A stretch of 64,000 nucleotides of DNA from an uncultured Bacteroidales bacterium (GTDB lineage Bacteria; Bacteroidota; Bacteroidia; Bacteroidales; Paludibacteraceae), in assembly GCA_902782665.1 (NCBI GenBank), contig CACZOA010000011.1, positions 20,882 to 84,881 of the forward strand, written 5' to 3'. The notes under the pieces were generated by a model, which saw nothing but the letters and a program-made list of their open reading frames with translations, ran no database searches and was not told the origin of the DNA. The stretch's first letter is position 1. Every line of letters starts with the position of its first letter. Positions 9,380-17,667 of the stretch are shown in pieces. Position numbers and translations under genes: made by a program.

Positions 9380-10867
9380 ATGAAGATGAAAAGAATTGCA
9401 CTTCCTTTTTTAATCAATACTGTTATTGTGGTGAATGGTATTGCAGCTGACTGGAAAACAATCAGCATCGATTCTCATGTCTCTAACGTGCAGCCTATGA
9501 CAGGACTGGTGTTATGGCCAGATGAAGCAGAGGATCGTTTTAAGACGTATGGCAAAAGTCATGCTTTGGAGTTCTCGTATGTGGCACCATGCAAGGTGGT
9601 GAAAGGTTGTGATGACGATGGCACTATACAATATGATTGGAGCTATCTTGATGATCTTCTCGACGAGATCAAAAGCCGTAACCATCAGGCTGTGCTCCGT
9701 TTCTTCTACGAATATCCGGGAGAAAAGATGGTCGACAATGAACCCGGCACATCTGCCGTGCCTGCGTATATCAAGGCAAGATCCGACTATCATGATGTAA
9801 GCAAGAAGGTGAAAGGAGACGGAATCACTCACTATGCCGATTGGAGCAACAAAGAGTTGAAACGCTTTACAAAACAGTTTTTTACAGATTTCTCAAAGAG
9901 ATACGAAACAGATCCTCGTATCGCATTTGTAGAGGTTGGTTTTGGACACTGGTCGGAATACCACATTTATGATGAGAATGGTGTGGATATTAAATTCGAC
10001 GGTAATTTTCCATCGAAAGAATACCAGAAGGAGTTCTTCATGCACATCACAAAAGTGATGGCGAATATCCCTTGGGCTATCAGTATCGACGCTGCTGACG
10101 ATGACTATACTCCATTTACGAAAGACAAAGATCTTCAGAAGTTGGAGTTCGGATTGTTCGACGACTCATTCATGCATGAGGGGCATGAGAAAAGTTCAGG
10201 TGATGGTTATAACGAGTCGTGTTGGAACGCAATGGGCAAAGAGCGTTGGAAAACAGGTGTTTGTGGCGGTGAGATAAGTTATTATGAAGACAGTGATCAG
10301 GAAAAATTTACCAATCCGTCAGGTATGTACGGACATACTTGGGAGGAACAGTCGGAAAAGTATCATATCACATTTATGATTGCCAACAACAATCCGTCTG
10401 GAAAGAATTCATACAACACGGCCTCACGTTTCAAAGAATGCAGTATGGCCACTGGCTATCATTTCGTGGTTACTGGTTGTCAGAGCGACGGTACGCAGAC
10501 CAAGATCACTGTGAAGAATACCGGCGTCGCTCCACTCTATCGAGATGCCTATTTTGCAATCGGATCGATTCGTTCGGGCGAAACACTACGTGGTTTGTTG
10601 CCAGAAGAGTCGAAAGAGATAATCATTGATGCCGCATTGGAAAGTGACAATAATGGAAAAGCAATCACTAATCCTGTGATTGTCAGCGACTATATCCTTG
10701 ACACTCAAACTATTGAGTACGACTGCGACATTACAATAACTGATGTGAGTGACATAGTATCGTCAGACACAAACGATGGTCAACGATATAATATCAACGG
10801 ACAGAATGTTTCGGATGATTATCGTGGATTGGTGATCATCAATGGAGAGAAGAAATTGAATAAATAA
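9380..10867 (+). CDS. Exported glycoside-hydrolase-like protein (DUF4832/DUF4874-type)
   Basis: A 495-residue exported protein with a signal peptide (1-22, ending GIAA). The body looks like a TIM barrel of the type annotated DUF4874/DUF4832 in Bacteroidota. It has an N-terminal 'NVQPMTGLVLWPDE' segment, YSYLDDLLDEI-like helices, the strand FEYPG-like 'RFFYEYPGEKM', and 'IAFVEVGFGHWSEYH', whose Glu may be catalytic. A final beta domain (about 370-425, ITVKNTGVAPLYRDAYFAI) matches the C-terminal beta-sandwich of that family. A short tail (RYNINGQNV...GLVIINGEK) resembles a worn sorting domain. The activity is unknown; a polysaccharide substrate is inferred from family and neighbourhood. ATG 9386 is an alternative start. 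Confidence 0.75.
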   Translation: MKMKRIALPFLINTVIVVNGIAADWKTISIDSHVSNVQPMTGLVLWPDEAEDRFKTYGKSHALEFSYVAPCKVVKGCDDDGTIQYDWSYLDDLLDEIKSRNHQAVLRFFYEYPGEKMVDNEPGTSAVPAYIKARSDYHDVSKKVKGDGITHYADWSNKELKRFTKQFFTDFSKRYETDPRIAFVEVGFGHWSEYHIYDENGVDIKFDGNFPSKEYQKEFFMHITKVMANIPWAISIDAADDDYTPFTKDKDLQKLEFGLFDDSFMHEGHEKSSGDGYNESCWNAMGKERWKTGVCGGEISYYEDSDQEKFTNPSGMYGHTWEEQSEKYHITFMIANNNPSGKNSYNTASRFKECSMATGYHFVVTGCQSDGTQTKITVKNTGVAPLYRDAYFAIGSIRSGETLRGLLPEESKEIIIDAALESDNNGKAITNPVIVSDYILDTQTIEYDCDITITDVSDIVSSDTNDGQRYNINGQNVSDDYRGLVIINGEKKLNK

Positions 10868-10933
10868 TTCGTTTATATCCTACACGGCATGGATTCTTTT
10901 AATAACAGAATCTTGATCGTGGAAATGGTTTTC

Positions 10934-10990
10934 AAAACAGGTCATGGTTGGCAAAACGTATATTGTTTTGGCTATCGTGGCCTGTTTTTT
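10934..10990 (+). terminator. Long hairpin terminator
   Basis: AAAACAGG at 10934-10941 pairs with CCTGTTTT at 10981-10988. An inner GCAAAAC/GTTTTGGC helix continues the stem and T residues follow. It closes the DUF4832-like gene. Confidence 0.7.
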
Positions 10991-11210
10991 TAATTCGTAA
11001 TGCATAATTCGTAATTTTTTGGGGTGGCTGGACTTTTCGTGGAATTGTTAATTGAAAATTTTTTTCGATAACTTTGTTATCAGTAATTATGACGTTGTTA
11101 TAGCTGTTGTCCAAAATGAGGATTGTTAAGGGCGGAATGCCCTAACCTTCTTCTCAGTGCGAGCCGTAGGCGAGCACACCGAACTAATATAAAGTTTAAT
11201 TCGTAATGTT
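10991..11210. repeat. Intergenic repeats: TAATTCGTAATGCATAATT type and a copy of the GGGCG hairpin family
   Basis: This gap of more than 300 nt holds no gene. It has an AATTCGTAATG/CATAATT repeat at 10991-11017 and a shorter copy at 11196-11210. Between them, at about 11117-11186, lies an inverted copy of a roughly 65-nt repeat (GGGCGgaatGCCC hairpin plus GCGAGC... arm) also found near 26584 and 51825. The rest is AT-rich. Confidence 0.6.
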
Positions 11211-11279
11211 TTGGTGAATGAAATGCAATGTCGTTCAACAAATACGCATCCATCCATTCCGTCATTATGAAAAAATCAC

Positions 11280-11287
11280 TACATTTG
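11280..11287 (+). promoter_or_regulatory. Bacteroidota -7 promoter element
   Basis: TACATTTG fits TAnnTTTG. Its predicted start of transcription lies about 12 nt before ATG 11306, which favours that start over upstream in-frame codons. Confidence 0.5.
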
Positions 11288-11305
11288 CAGTTATATATTC
11301 GCAAA

Positions 11306-12559
11306 ATGACAAAAAAATTATTCATATTCCTGACATTCTTATTCTGTATCCTTTCTGATTCATTAGCAGGCTACCGTACAGAGACGTTCAATGACGCTTA
11401 TAAATCATTGCAAGTGAAAGTGTATGGCATCGATATGAGTGAGCCTACAATCTTTTTGGACTCAGATGACAGGATTGAAATATCATTCGACGAGATGTCT
11501 CGCACTCCACGTGACCTTGTTTATATCGTGGAGCATTGCTCTGCACTTTGGGAATCTTCCGAACTTGACAAAATAGACTATCTTGAAGGTTTTGACCAAC
11601 AAGATGTTACCGACTATGAGTATGCCCGCAATACTACTTTCGACTATACTCACTACTCTCTCCTACTGCCTAACGATGATGTGAAAATGACATTGTCGGG
11701 CAACTATGTGGTGAAGATCGCCGACAGAGAAAAACCAGACAGTGTGCTTCTCACCGCTTGTTTCAGTGTAGCAGAGAGACTTGTTGACATTAATGCTGAA
11801 GTGAAGTCAAACACTATGTATGGCATCAACACTAAATATCAGCAGGTGAATCTGGAACTTGGATTTGATAAACTTGGGGTCACTCCGAGCGACCGTGAAC
11901 TTATCGCGATAGTCCGCCAGAATGTACGTTGGGATAACGCCGCTTACCTTAACATTCCTAATTTCACCCGTGCCAACACACTGATTTGGGAAAATGACGA
12001 GAAATTGCTGTTTGATGCAGGTAACGAATGGTACAGAATTGATTTTTCCGACAAGATCAACTTCAATGGTGAAATCAGAAGAATCCAGTTCCACCGCCCT
12101 TATTATCATGTTGAGGTTTTGCCTGGATTCTACCCTTCCAAACCAGACTATGAATGGTTTGAAGACCAGGACGGACGCTATAGAATACATGGTCAAAATA
12201 TAACGTCTTACTATGATATCGACTATTCTATTGTTCATTTCGCCTACAAGACGGACTGGGAATGGCCGGACGGATTTGTCTTTGTGGCAGGAGATTTCAA
12301 TCATGGTTATCTCAACGAGCGTAACCTGATGAAGTGGAACAACGAAAGAAAACAGTATGAGCTCGATATCGTACTAAAGAACGGAGGCTACAATTTCCAG
12401 TATGTGTTCCTTCCTAACGGAGAACGCAAAGCAAGCCCCGACCGACTGACTATCAGCCATTGGCAGACAGAGAATGAATATTACATCTACGTCTACTATA
12501 AACGACTTGGAGAGAGATATTATAGACTAATCGGATCAAAGAAAATCAAGAACAAATAA
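11306..12559 (+). CDS. Type IX secretion system plug protein (DUF5103)
   Basis: A 417-residue exported protein with signal peptide MTKKLFIFLTFLFCILSDSLAG. The rest is beta-rich and matches the DUF5103 family, now recognised as the plug that closes the outer-membrane SprA translocon of T9SS. Supporting stretches are an N-terminal immunoglobulin-like domain with 'RDLVYIVEHCSALWE', 'VYGIDMSEPTIFLDS', 'YNFQYVFLPNG', and a C-terminal 'YYIYVYYKRLGERYYRLIG'. The start at 11306 is chosen because it gives a proper signal peptide and follows a -7 element. The stop codon is 1 nt from the next ATG, so the aminotransferase gene is translationally coupled. It agrees with the sorting-domain proteins elsewhere in the window. 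Confidence 0.82.
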   Translation: MTKKLFIFLTFLFCILSDSLAGYRTETFNDAYKSLQVKVYGIDMSEPTIFLDSDDRIEISFDEMSRTPRDLVYIVEHCSALWESSELDKIDYLEGFDQQDVTDYEYARNTTFDYTHYSLLLPNDDVKMTLSGNYVVKIADREKPDSVLLTACFSVAERLVDINAEVKSNTMYGINTKYQQVNLELGFDKLGVTPSDRELIAIVRQNVRWDNAAYLNIPNFTRANTLIWENDEKLLFDAGNEWYRIDFSDKINFNGEIRRIQFHRPYYHVEVLPGFYPSKPDYEWFEDQDGRYRIHGQNITSYYDIDYSIVHFAYKTDWEWPDGFVFVAGDFNHGYLNERNLMKWNNERKQYELDIVLKNGGYNFQYVFLPNGERKASPDRLTISHWQTENEYYIYVYYKRLGERYYRLIGSKKIKNK

Positions 12560-12560
12560 G

Positions 12561-13709
12561 ATGGCAACAAAGGTGAATCCAAATGTAGAGAAGATGACAT
12601 CGTTCATCGTAATGGATGTGTTGGAGCGTGCTAAAGAACTTCAGGAAAAAGGAGTTGACGTGATTCATTTAGAGGTAGGTGAACCAGATTTTGAACCTTC
12701 TGACGAGGTTGTTGTGGCAGGAATAAAGGCCTTTGCAGAGGGAGAAACCCACTATACTCACTCTCTTGGTGATATTGAGCTGAGACGTGAGATTGCCAAG
12801 TTCTACAAGAGCGAATACGGTGTTTCGGTTGATGAAGACAACATCGTCGTAACATCAGGATCATCCCCTGCTATCCTTATGGCTCTTCAGCTTCTTTGTG
12901 AACCGGGCAGCGAGGTGATCATGACCAATCCCGGCTATGCCTGCTACAAAAATTTCACACTGGCTGCCAACGCTGTGCCTGTGCCGATCACTGTGAAAGC
13001 TGAAGACGGATTCCAATATCCGATTGAGGCGTTGAAGGCTGCAATCACACCGAAGACTCGTGCCATCTTCGTCAACTCACCGATGAACCCTACCGGCACT
13101 CTCGTCTCCAAAGAGACATACGCGGAGATCGCCAAACTTGGTATTCCGATCATTTCCGACGAGATCTACCATGGACTTGTCTACAACGGCACTCCCGTCA
13201 GCGTGCTAGAAGTGACAGACAATGCATTTGTGCTTAATGGTTTCTCAAAAAGATATGCGATGACGGGATTGCGTCTCGGCTATATGATCGCTCCTAAACA
13301 ATATATGAAACATATCCAGACAATGCAGCAAAACCTTGCCATCTGCGCGCCAAGCATGTCGCAGAAAGCAGGAATCGCAGCTTTGAGATATGGAGAGGAT
13401 GATGTGAAGAAACGACTTGAGATCTACAATGAACGCCGTGTCTACATGATCGACCGTCTGCGTAAGATGGGGTTTGTGATTGAGACAGAGCCACAGGGAG
13501 CCTTCTACATCTTCGCCAACGCGAAAAAATTCACCAATGACTGCTACAAATTCGCATTCGATGTGCTTGAGAATGCCCACGTCGGCATCACACCTGGTGT
13601 TGATTTCGGAACGAATGGAGAGGGATATGTGAGATTGTCGTATGCAAATTCGCTTGATAATATTAAAGTGGCATTGGACAGAATCGAAAAATACCTGAAG
13701 AAATGCTGA
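12561..13709 (+). CDS. PLP-dependent class I/II aminotransferase (aspartate aminotransferase-like)
   Basis: A 382-residue cytoplasmic fold-type I aminotransferase that transfers an amino group between an amino acid and a 2-oxo acid. Key sites are the PLP Schiff-base lysine Lys230 in NGFSKRYAMTGLRLGY, Asn176 in MNPTGT, Asp200 and Tyr203 in ISDEIYHGLVY, and the glycine-rich VTSGSSPA cofactor-phosphate loop (about 98-103). The length is normal for the AspC/AlaT/DapL group. The sequence alone does not fix the substrate. It follows the T9SS plug gene by one base, an unexpected partner. No terminator is seen after it, only degenerate repeat sequence. Confidence 0.92.
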   Translation: MATKVNPNVEKMTSFIVMDVLERAKELQEKGVDVIHLEVGEPDFEPSDEVVVAGIKAFAEGETHYTHSLGDIELRREIAKFYKSEYGVSVDEDNIVVTSGSSPAILMALQLLCEPGSEVIMTNPGYACYKNFTLAANAVPVPITVKAEDGFQYPIEALKAAITPKTRAIFVNSPMNPTGTLVSKETYAEIAKLGIPIISDEIYHGLVYNGTPVSVLEVTDNAFVLNGFSKRYAMTGLRLGYMIAPKQYMKHIQTMQQNLAICAPSMSQKAGIAALRYGEDDVKKRLEIYNERRVYMIDRLRKMGFVIETEPQGAFYIFANAKKFTNDCYKFAFDVLENAHVGITPGVDFGTNGEGYVRLSYANSLDNIKVALDRIEKYLKKC

Positions 13710-13740
13710 ATTATAAATGCGAAATGCTAAATGAAGTATC

Positions 13741-13848
13741 ACCGCATCTGGAAGACGCTATTTCAGTAGCTGTAAACACCGAACGCAGTGCTGTTTGCTG
13801 ATAAGAGGATACGCAGTCCAGGCAGGTTTGATACCTGCCACTACGATA
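13741..13848 (+). repeat. Degenerate copy of hairpin repeat family A plus a GGCAGGT hairpin
   Basis: It contains GAAGACGCTATTTCAGTAGC and AAACACcgaacgcagtGCTGTTT, diverged versions of the units at 15971, 16053 and 17366. A separate perfect hairpin GGCAGGTttgatACCTGCC occupies 13821-13839, just before the J-domain gene. Confidence 0.65.
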
Positions 13849-13863
13849 AAAAATCAACCAATT

Positions 13864-14982
13864 ATGGCAAAAGAGTTATTCGATTCACCTAGATACGGCA
13901 AGAAAGGATTTATCAGCCAATACGATATTTTTCTATATTTTTGGTTGATAAGTGGTATTACATTCATTTCTATAGGCGCATATATTACAAATAAATTTCA
14001 TCTTGATGATGCGACATTCTTATATTTTAGCATATTTGGAGTAGTTATTGTTCCTATTGTATTTGCCTTCGGAAAATTCAAATACAGACAATACAAGAAA
14101 ATACTTGAAGACCAGAAAGATTTGTTCCATTCCAATGGTAAAACACCTTATGTCGCCCCACATGAATTTGGAATGTCCGTGTCGGATACAAACTATTCTC
14201 TCTATCTGGATCTCTCATTACGTCTACTTTCCATCATAATGAAAGCGGATAAAGAGGAGAAAGTGCTTGAAATGGATGTTGTAAAGACATTTATTAAAAA
14301 GATGAATCCGTCGGATTTCAAAAAGACATTGGTTAAATTCAATGATTATCTGAAAGAAGATTTTGCTGTGGAAGATGTGGCGTTCGCTATGTATTGGTGG
14401 TTTGAAATTAAAGATGAATCCCAAAAAGACGATGACAAAAGATATTATACATTAATGCAATTGTTTGAGCTTGCATATTCCGACGGCGATTTCTGCGAAG
14501 AAGAGGAATATATGTTGAGATATATTGCATATCACATGCGTCTCACTGAAGCTGAATATGAAAAAACATTAAAAAGATACATATATAAATATCAAAAAAA
14601 TAATTACGATGAATATTACAACCAGTATATGAAAGCCCGCTATAAAAGGGTTGGCGGATACTGGTATCGCGACAGAAAAGGTCGCAAGCAATGGTATTCA
14701 TTCAAAGATGATGAGCAGACGGGAGACTATTCATCTTCGTCTGGAAACAACAACACTACTACCCCATCCATTTCAGCTGAACTGCAGAAAGCCTACGCCG
14801 TGCTTGGCATTTCCGTCGACGCTACTCCGTCTGAAATCAAAGCATGCAAACGAAACCTTCTCCGTCTAAACCATCCGGATCTGTTTTCTACCAGAGGTCA
14901 GGAGGCTGTCTCTGCCGCAACGTTGAAATGCCAGAAAATAAACCAGGCATACGAATTGTTGAAGGCTAATGGAAAATGCTGA
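13864..14982 (+). CDS. Membrane-anchored TerB/J-domain protein (DjlA-like co-chaperone)
   Basis: A 372-residue protein. Two N-terminal membrane helices (about residues 20-45 and 52-72, FLYFWLISGITFISIG and FSIFGVVIVPIVF) are followed by an acidic helical TerB-like domain (about 115-235, DGDFCEEEEYMLRYIAYHMRLT) and a basic/aromatic linker. A C-terminal J domain (about 308-370) keeps the HPD tripeptide (LNHPDLF) that stimulates DnaK. The TerB-plus-J order matches DjlA. The start at 13864 is preferred because the upstream in-frame codons lie in repeat DNA. The likely role is recruiting DnaK to the inner membrane; the client is unknown. Confidence 0.85.
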   Translation: MAKELFDSPRYGKKGFISQYDIFLYFWLISGITFISIGAYITNKFHLDDATFLYFSIFGVVIVPIVFAFGKFKYRQYKKILEDQKDLFHSNGKTPYVAPHEFGMSVSDTNYSLYLDLSLRLLSIIMKADKEEKVLEMDVVKTFIKKMNPSDFKKTLVKFNDYLKEDFAVEDVAFAMYWWFEIKDESQKDDDKRYYTLMQLFELAYSDGDFCEEEEYMLRYIAYHMRLTEAEYEKTLKRYIYKYQKNNYDEYYNQYMKARYKRVGGYWYRDRKGRKQWYSFKDDEQTGDYSSSSGNNNTTTPSISAELQKAYAVLGISVDATPSEIKACKRNLLRLNHPDLFSTRGQEAVSAATLKCQKINQAYELLKANGKC

Positions 14983-14984
14983 AA

Positions 14985-15117
14985 ATAATTCATAATTCGT
15001 AATTGTTGAGATAATCCATCCATGGAATTGAACCGTAGGGGCGATTCCTTGTGGTCGCCCATCGTTTGGCAACGAATCCCAACCATGACCGAAATAATTC
15101 GTAATGCATAATTAATT
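14985..15117. repeat. Intergenic repeats flanking a GGGCGA hairpin
   Basis: AATTCATAATTCGTAATT (14985-15004) and AATTCGTAATGCATAATT (15093-15117) flank a hairpin GGGCGAttccttgtggTCGCCC (15039-15060). The layout looks like a small non-coding mobile or REP-like unit. Confidence 0.55.
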
Positions 15118-15131
15118 GGAAATCAGAATGT

Positions 15132-15162
15132 ATTGAATTCTGATAAATAATTCATATTTTTG
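15132..15162 (+). promoter_or_regulatory. Promoter with -33 and -7 elements
   Basis: ATTG (15132-15135), a 19-nt spacer and TATTTTTG (15155-15162). Predicted transcription starts near 15169, so translation should begin at ATG 15196 and not at 15166. Confidence 0.65.
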
Positions 15163-15195
15163 TATATGTCATTACGAAAAGAAAATAAAATAGAA

Positions 15196-15960
15196 ATGAA
15201 GATAATCGACTTGTTAAAGACAATAATTAATGCTGTTGGAGGGACACCCAAGTCTGAGGAAAAAGAATGTAGAATTCATTTGACCCCAAAAGAAATGTTA
15301 GAAAAAATAACAACGTTGTTGTCCGAAGACGATTTCTTCCGAGACTTCAAATTTCGGAAAAGCGATTGTTGTTTTATTTCTAAAAATGGTGGATTCAGAA
15401 AGGAAGTACATCTTGATCATTATTGTAAATATGACGAACTTGTATTTTATCCTATTTTTGATGTCAAGTTTGATGTCTTGTTGAATTGGTTTAAGAAATA
15501 CAATTTCAAAACAATTCAAGACCAAAAGGATAATCATAGTTTTGGATTCTCTAGTTGTATGTTAGGAAAAAAATCAAGCTATTATTATTTTGGTTTGGAT
15601 GGGAAAGATTTTCAATCGAAATTTGATTCTTTCAAAAAAGAAATAATCGAATGCTCTAATTGGGTGTTTACAAATTATGCGACGTTAGACCTTGCCTATC
15701 AACAAAAAATAGTTCCTTTGTTGAATGGGGAAAAGGAAATGCCTGATGGAGGAATTGAGTGGGCCTTTATCGACTTGACATTATGCAGGATTGTGGCACC
15801 TCAGAATTATGATGTCCTAAAGAAAATGATTTTGGAAAGGATTGAATTCTTGCATGGTAGAAACGAACCTAATCTTGCCCACTATTACGATAAATTAGAT
15901 GAAATTATCGCTTACATGGAAAGTTTAAGCGTCGAAGAATTAGAGAATTGCAAATTGTAA
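15196..15960 (+). CDS. Unrecognised 254-residue protein
   Basis: No family is recognised. It is a soluble protein without signal peptide or membrane segment. It has a charged N-terminus (MKIIDLLKTIINAVGG), an alpha/beta central part rich in Phe, Tyr and Lys (DDFFRDFKFRKSDC, YYYFGLDGKDF), and a helical C-terminus (KKMILERIEFLHGRNEP...LDEIIAYMESL). The shape (a single small alpha/beta domain beside other orphan genes) is like that of immunity-type proteins in toxin islands, but nothing in the sequence proves this. The start is fixed by the promoter whose -7 box overlaps the upstream codons. Confidence 0.7.
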   Translation: MKIIDLLKTIINAVGGTPKSEEKECRIHLTPKEMLEKITTLLSEDDFFRDFKFRKSDCCFISKNGGFRKEVHLDHYCKYDELVFYPIFDVKFDVLLNWFKKYNFKTIQDQKDNHSFGFSSCMLGKKSSYYYFGLDGKDFQSKFDSFKKEIIECSNWVFTNYATLDLAYQQKIVPLLNGEKEMPDGGIEWAFIDLTLCRIVAPQNYDVLKKMILERIEFLHGRNEPNLAHYYDKLDEIIAYMESLSVEELENCKL

Positions 15961-15970
15961 ATCCTCTTCA

Positions 15971-16135
15971 GCGTCTGTAAGACGCTATCTCAGTAGCCGT
16001 AAACACCGAACAAAGTGGTGTTTGCGAATAAAAGAATACGAAGATGAGCGTTGCGTCTGTAAGACGCTATCTCCATAGCCGTATGTGCCGAACGCAGTGG
16101 CACGTGCGGATGAGAGAATGTGCGGAAGAGAGAAC
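15971..16135 (+). repeat. Two adjacent copies of hairpin repeat family A
   Basis: Copy 1 has GCGTCTgtaAGACGC (15971-15985), 'tatctcagtagccgta' and AAACACCgaacaaagtGGTGTTT. Copy 2 has GCGTCTgtaAGACGC (16053-16067), 'tatctccatagccgta' and GTGCCgaacgcagtGGCAC. The second stem differs between copies but stays paired (AACACC/GGTGTT versus GTGCC/GGCAC). Confidence 0.8.
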
Positions 16136-16180
16136 AAAGTGGCATGTGAGGGCAAAGCAATATATAAAAACAAATGGATA

Positions 16181-16999
16181 ATGAAAGAAGAAACGATTCT
16201 GAAAAACGAGTGGATCAATCATTTTGGATTAACGGCCATATCCACATGGAAGTACTATAAAATCGTAGGATGTTTTCTCATCGGTTTTGAACAGATAAGG
16301 ACACGTGGAGAACTCCAGCCTCATTTTATGATTTATCCTTTATGGGGAAACGATATAAAAGAATGCCTTAATGGATATTGCCTTTATCATTGCATAGAAG
16401 ATTCAAAGGGATTTAGTTACCAGATTTCAGTGTCAAAAATGTTGGCACACAAAGACGAAATGTTCCTTAATGCAGAGAAATACATGGGGTTTGATTTGAC
16501 CAAGGATATCCATAAAAATCAAATTCTCGACATTTTCAACAGATATTCAAAAGAATGGGACTCGAACCCTGTTCGTCAGAAAGCAATTATTGTGCTCAAA
16601 ATTCATATGGCAGCCTACTTGAACGACAAAAAACTCTTTGACGATACTTTGTCTTCATCTTCTATGAAAACAATGGAAGAATATGCCCGCACGAAACCTC
16701 AATGGTTTGAAGAGATGTTCGGTAAATATGAATCTTGGAAAGAGGATCTTATTTCTGTATTTTTAAACAGGCAAACCATTATAGACAAAATCAATGCGAA
16801 CATCGCCTCTGGGAAAATCAAGCAAAGACTTAATTTATTGTGTGAAGATGTGAATGGAGTTAAATATGAAAAGGGAAAGAATATTGATGGACATCACAAA
16901 GAGTCTGTCTCTATGCATCCTGAAATAATGACGGATCATAGAAATATTGAGTTTATGAAGAAAGAAGATTATATTAAAAATCATAGAGGACATGAGTAG
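16181..16999 (+). CDS. Unrecognised protein with C-terminal GHH/HNH-nuclease-like motif
   Basis: A 272-residue soluble protein with no signal peptide. The first 230 residues are unrecognised (WKYYKIVGCFLIGFEQ, a helical middle with EYARTKPQWFEEMF). The last 38 residues carry a pattern typical of GHH-signature HNH/Endo VII nuclease toxin domains: Gly237-His238-His239, then HPE (246-248), Asp252, Asn255-Ile, and a final His268. The glycine/asparagine tail that usually follows is missing, so the domain may be shortened or inactive. The start at 16181 is chosen because upstream in-frame codons lie inside the repeat. Neighbouring small orphan genes would suit an immunity role. The nuclease assignment is inference from motif spacing. 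Confidence 0.65.
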   Translation: MKEETILKNEWINHFGLTAISTWKYYKIVGCFLIGFEQIRTRGELQPHFMIYPLWGNDIKECLNGYCLYHCIEDSKGFSYQISVSKMLAHKDEMFLNAEKYMGFDLTKDIHKNQILDIFNRYSKEWDSNPVRQKAIIVLKIHMAAYLNDKKLFDDTLSSSSMKTMEEYARTKPQWFEEMFGKYESWKEDLISVFLNRQTIIDKINANIASGKIKQRLNLLCEDVNGVKYEKGKNIDGHHKESVSMHPEIMTDHRNIEFMKKEDYIKNHRGHE

Positions 17000-17076
17000 A
17001 AAGAAATTTAAGATAAGTCATCGAAAACTTTTTAAAGAAATTTGGGATAGAATGATTTGACAAATAAATAAACACA

Positions 17077-17361
17077 ATGGACAAATTCATTTTAATCGTA
17101 AGTTTGATTTATGCCATATGGTATTTGGTGGAAGTCATATTGGAATCACAGGGCGTAGGAAGAGTTGAAACCAGAGAATACTGGCAATTTTTCTCTTTGG
17201 CATCATTATTTGTCCAAGGCATATACATGTTGATTTTGAGGACCATTTTGATTCATTTGCCAATTTCAGACACACAAAGAAATATAATTTTTACAGTTTT
17301 GCTTATTTTGTTTTTGCCTTTCTTGTGGTTTCTCTTGATTATTGCAGCATGGGGTACTTGA
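17077..17361 (+). CDS. Small three-helix membrane protein
   Basis: A 94-residue protein that is almost entirely membrane-spanning, with helices at about 3-23 (FILIVSLIYAIWYLVEVI), 38-60 (FFSLASLFVQGIYMLILRTI) and 69-92 (IIFTVLLILFLPFLWFLLII). There are no recognisable motifs. It lies 77 nt after the GHH-motif gene and ends at the edge of a hairpin repeat. It may be an immunity-like membrane protein, but this is only positional inference. Confidence 0.65.
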   Translation: MDKFILIVSLIYAIWYLVEVILESQGVGRVETREYWQFFSLASLFVQGIYMLILRTILIHLPISDTQRNIIFTVLLILFLPFLWFLLIIAAWGT

Positions 17362-17365
17362 TTCA

Positions 17366-17480
17366 GCGTCTGTAAGACGCTATCTCCATAGCCGTATGTG
17401 CCGAACGAAGTGGCACGCACGTGCGGATAAGAAAACGAAGTGGTGTTTGCGGATAAACGTGCGGATTGGTGTTTGCGGTT
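17366..17480 (+). repeat. Hairpin repeat family A, fourth copy
   Basis: GCGTCTgtaAGACGC (17366-17380) is followed by the 'tatctccatagccgta' core and GTGCCgaacgaagtGGCAC. Two shortened echoes 'tggtgtttgcgg' follow, ending near 17480. Confidence 0.75.
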
Positions 17481-17667
17481 AAAAAAATGTGTGGATATGA
17501 GGATATGCAGTGCGAGATGGTCCATGGTTTTGCAATATTTTTCAAAGAAACCTCAATAATTGACAAAAGAATCGTATCTTAGTCAAGATTTAATGTGATT
17601 TTGATTGATATCCCGTCGTCTACAGAGAATATATAAAAAAGAAGCTTTACTAATAAATATTACGCTT

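Noticed and set aside
16085-16180. N-terminal extension of the GHH-motif protein
   Set aside because: The codons before 16181 lie inside a non-coding hairpin repeat.
15971-17480. CRISPR array
   Set aside because: The repeated units are themselves two-hairpin elements with irregular spacing and no uniform spacers; no cas genes are present.
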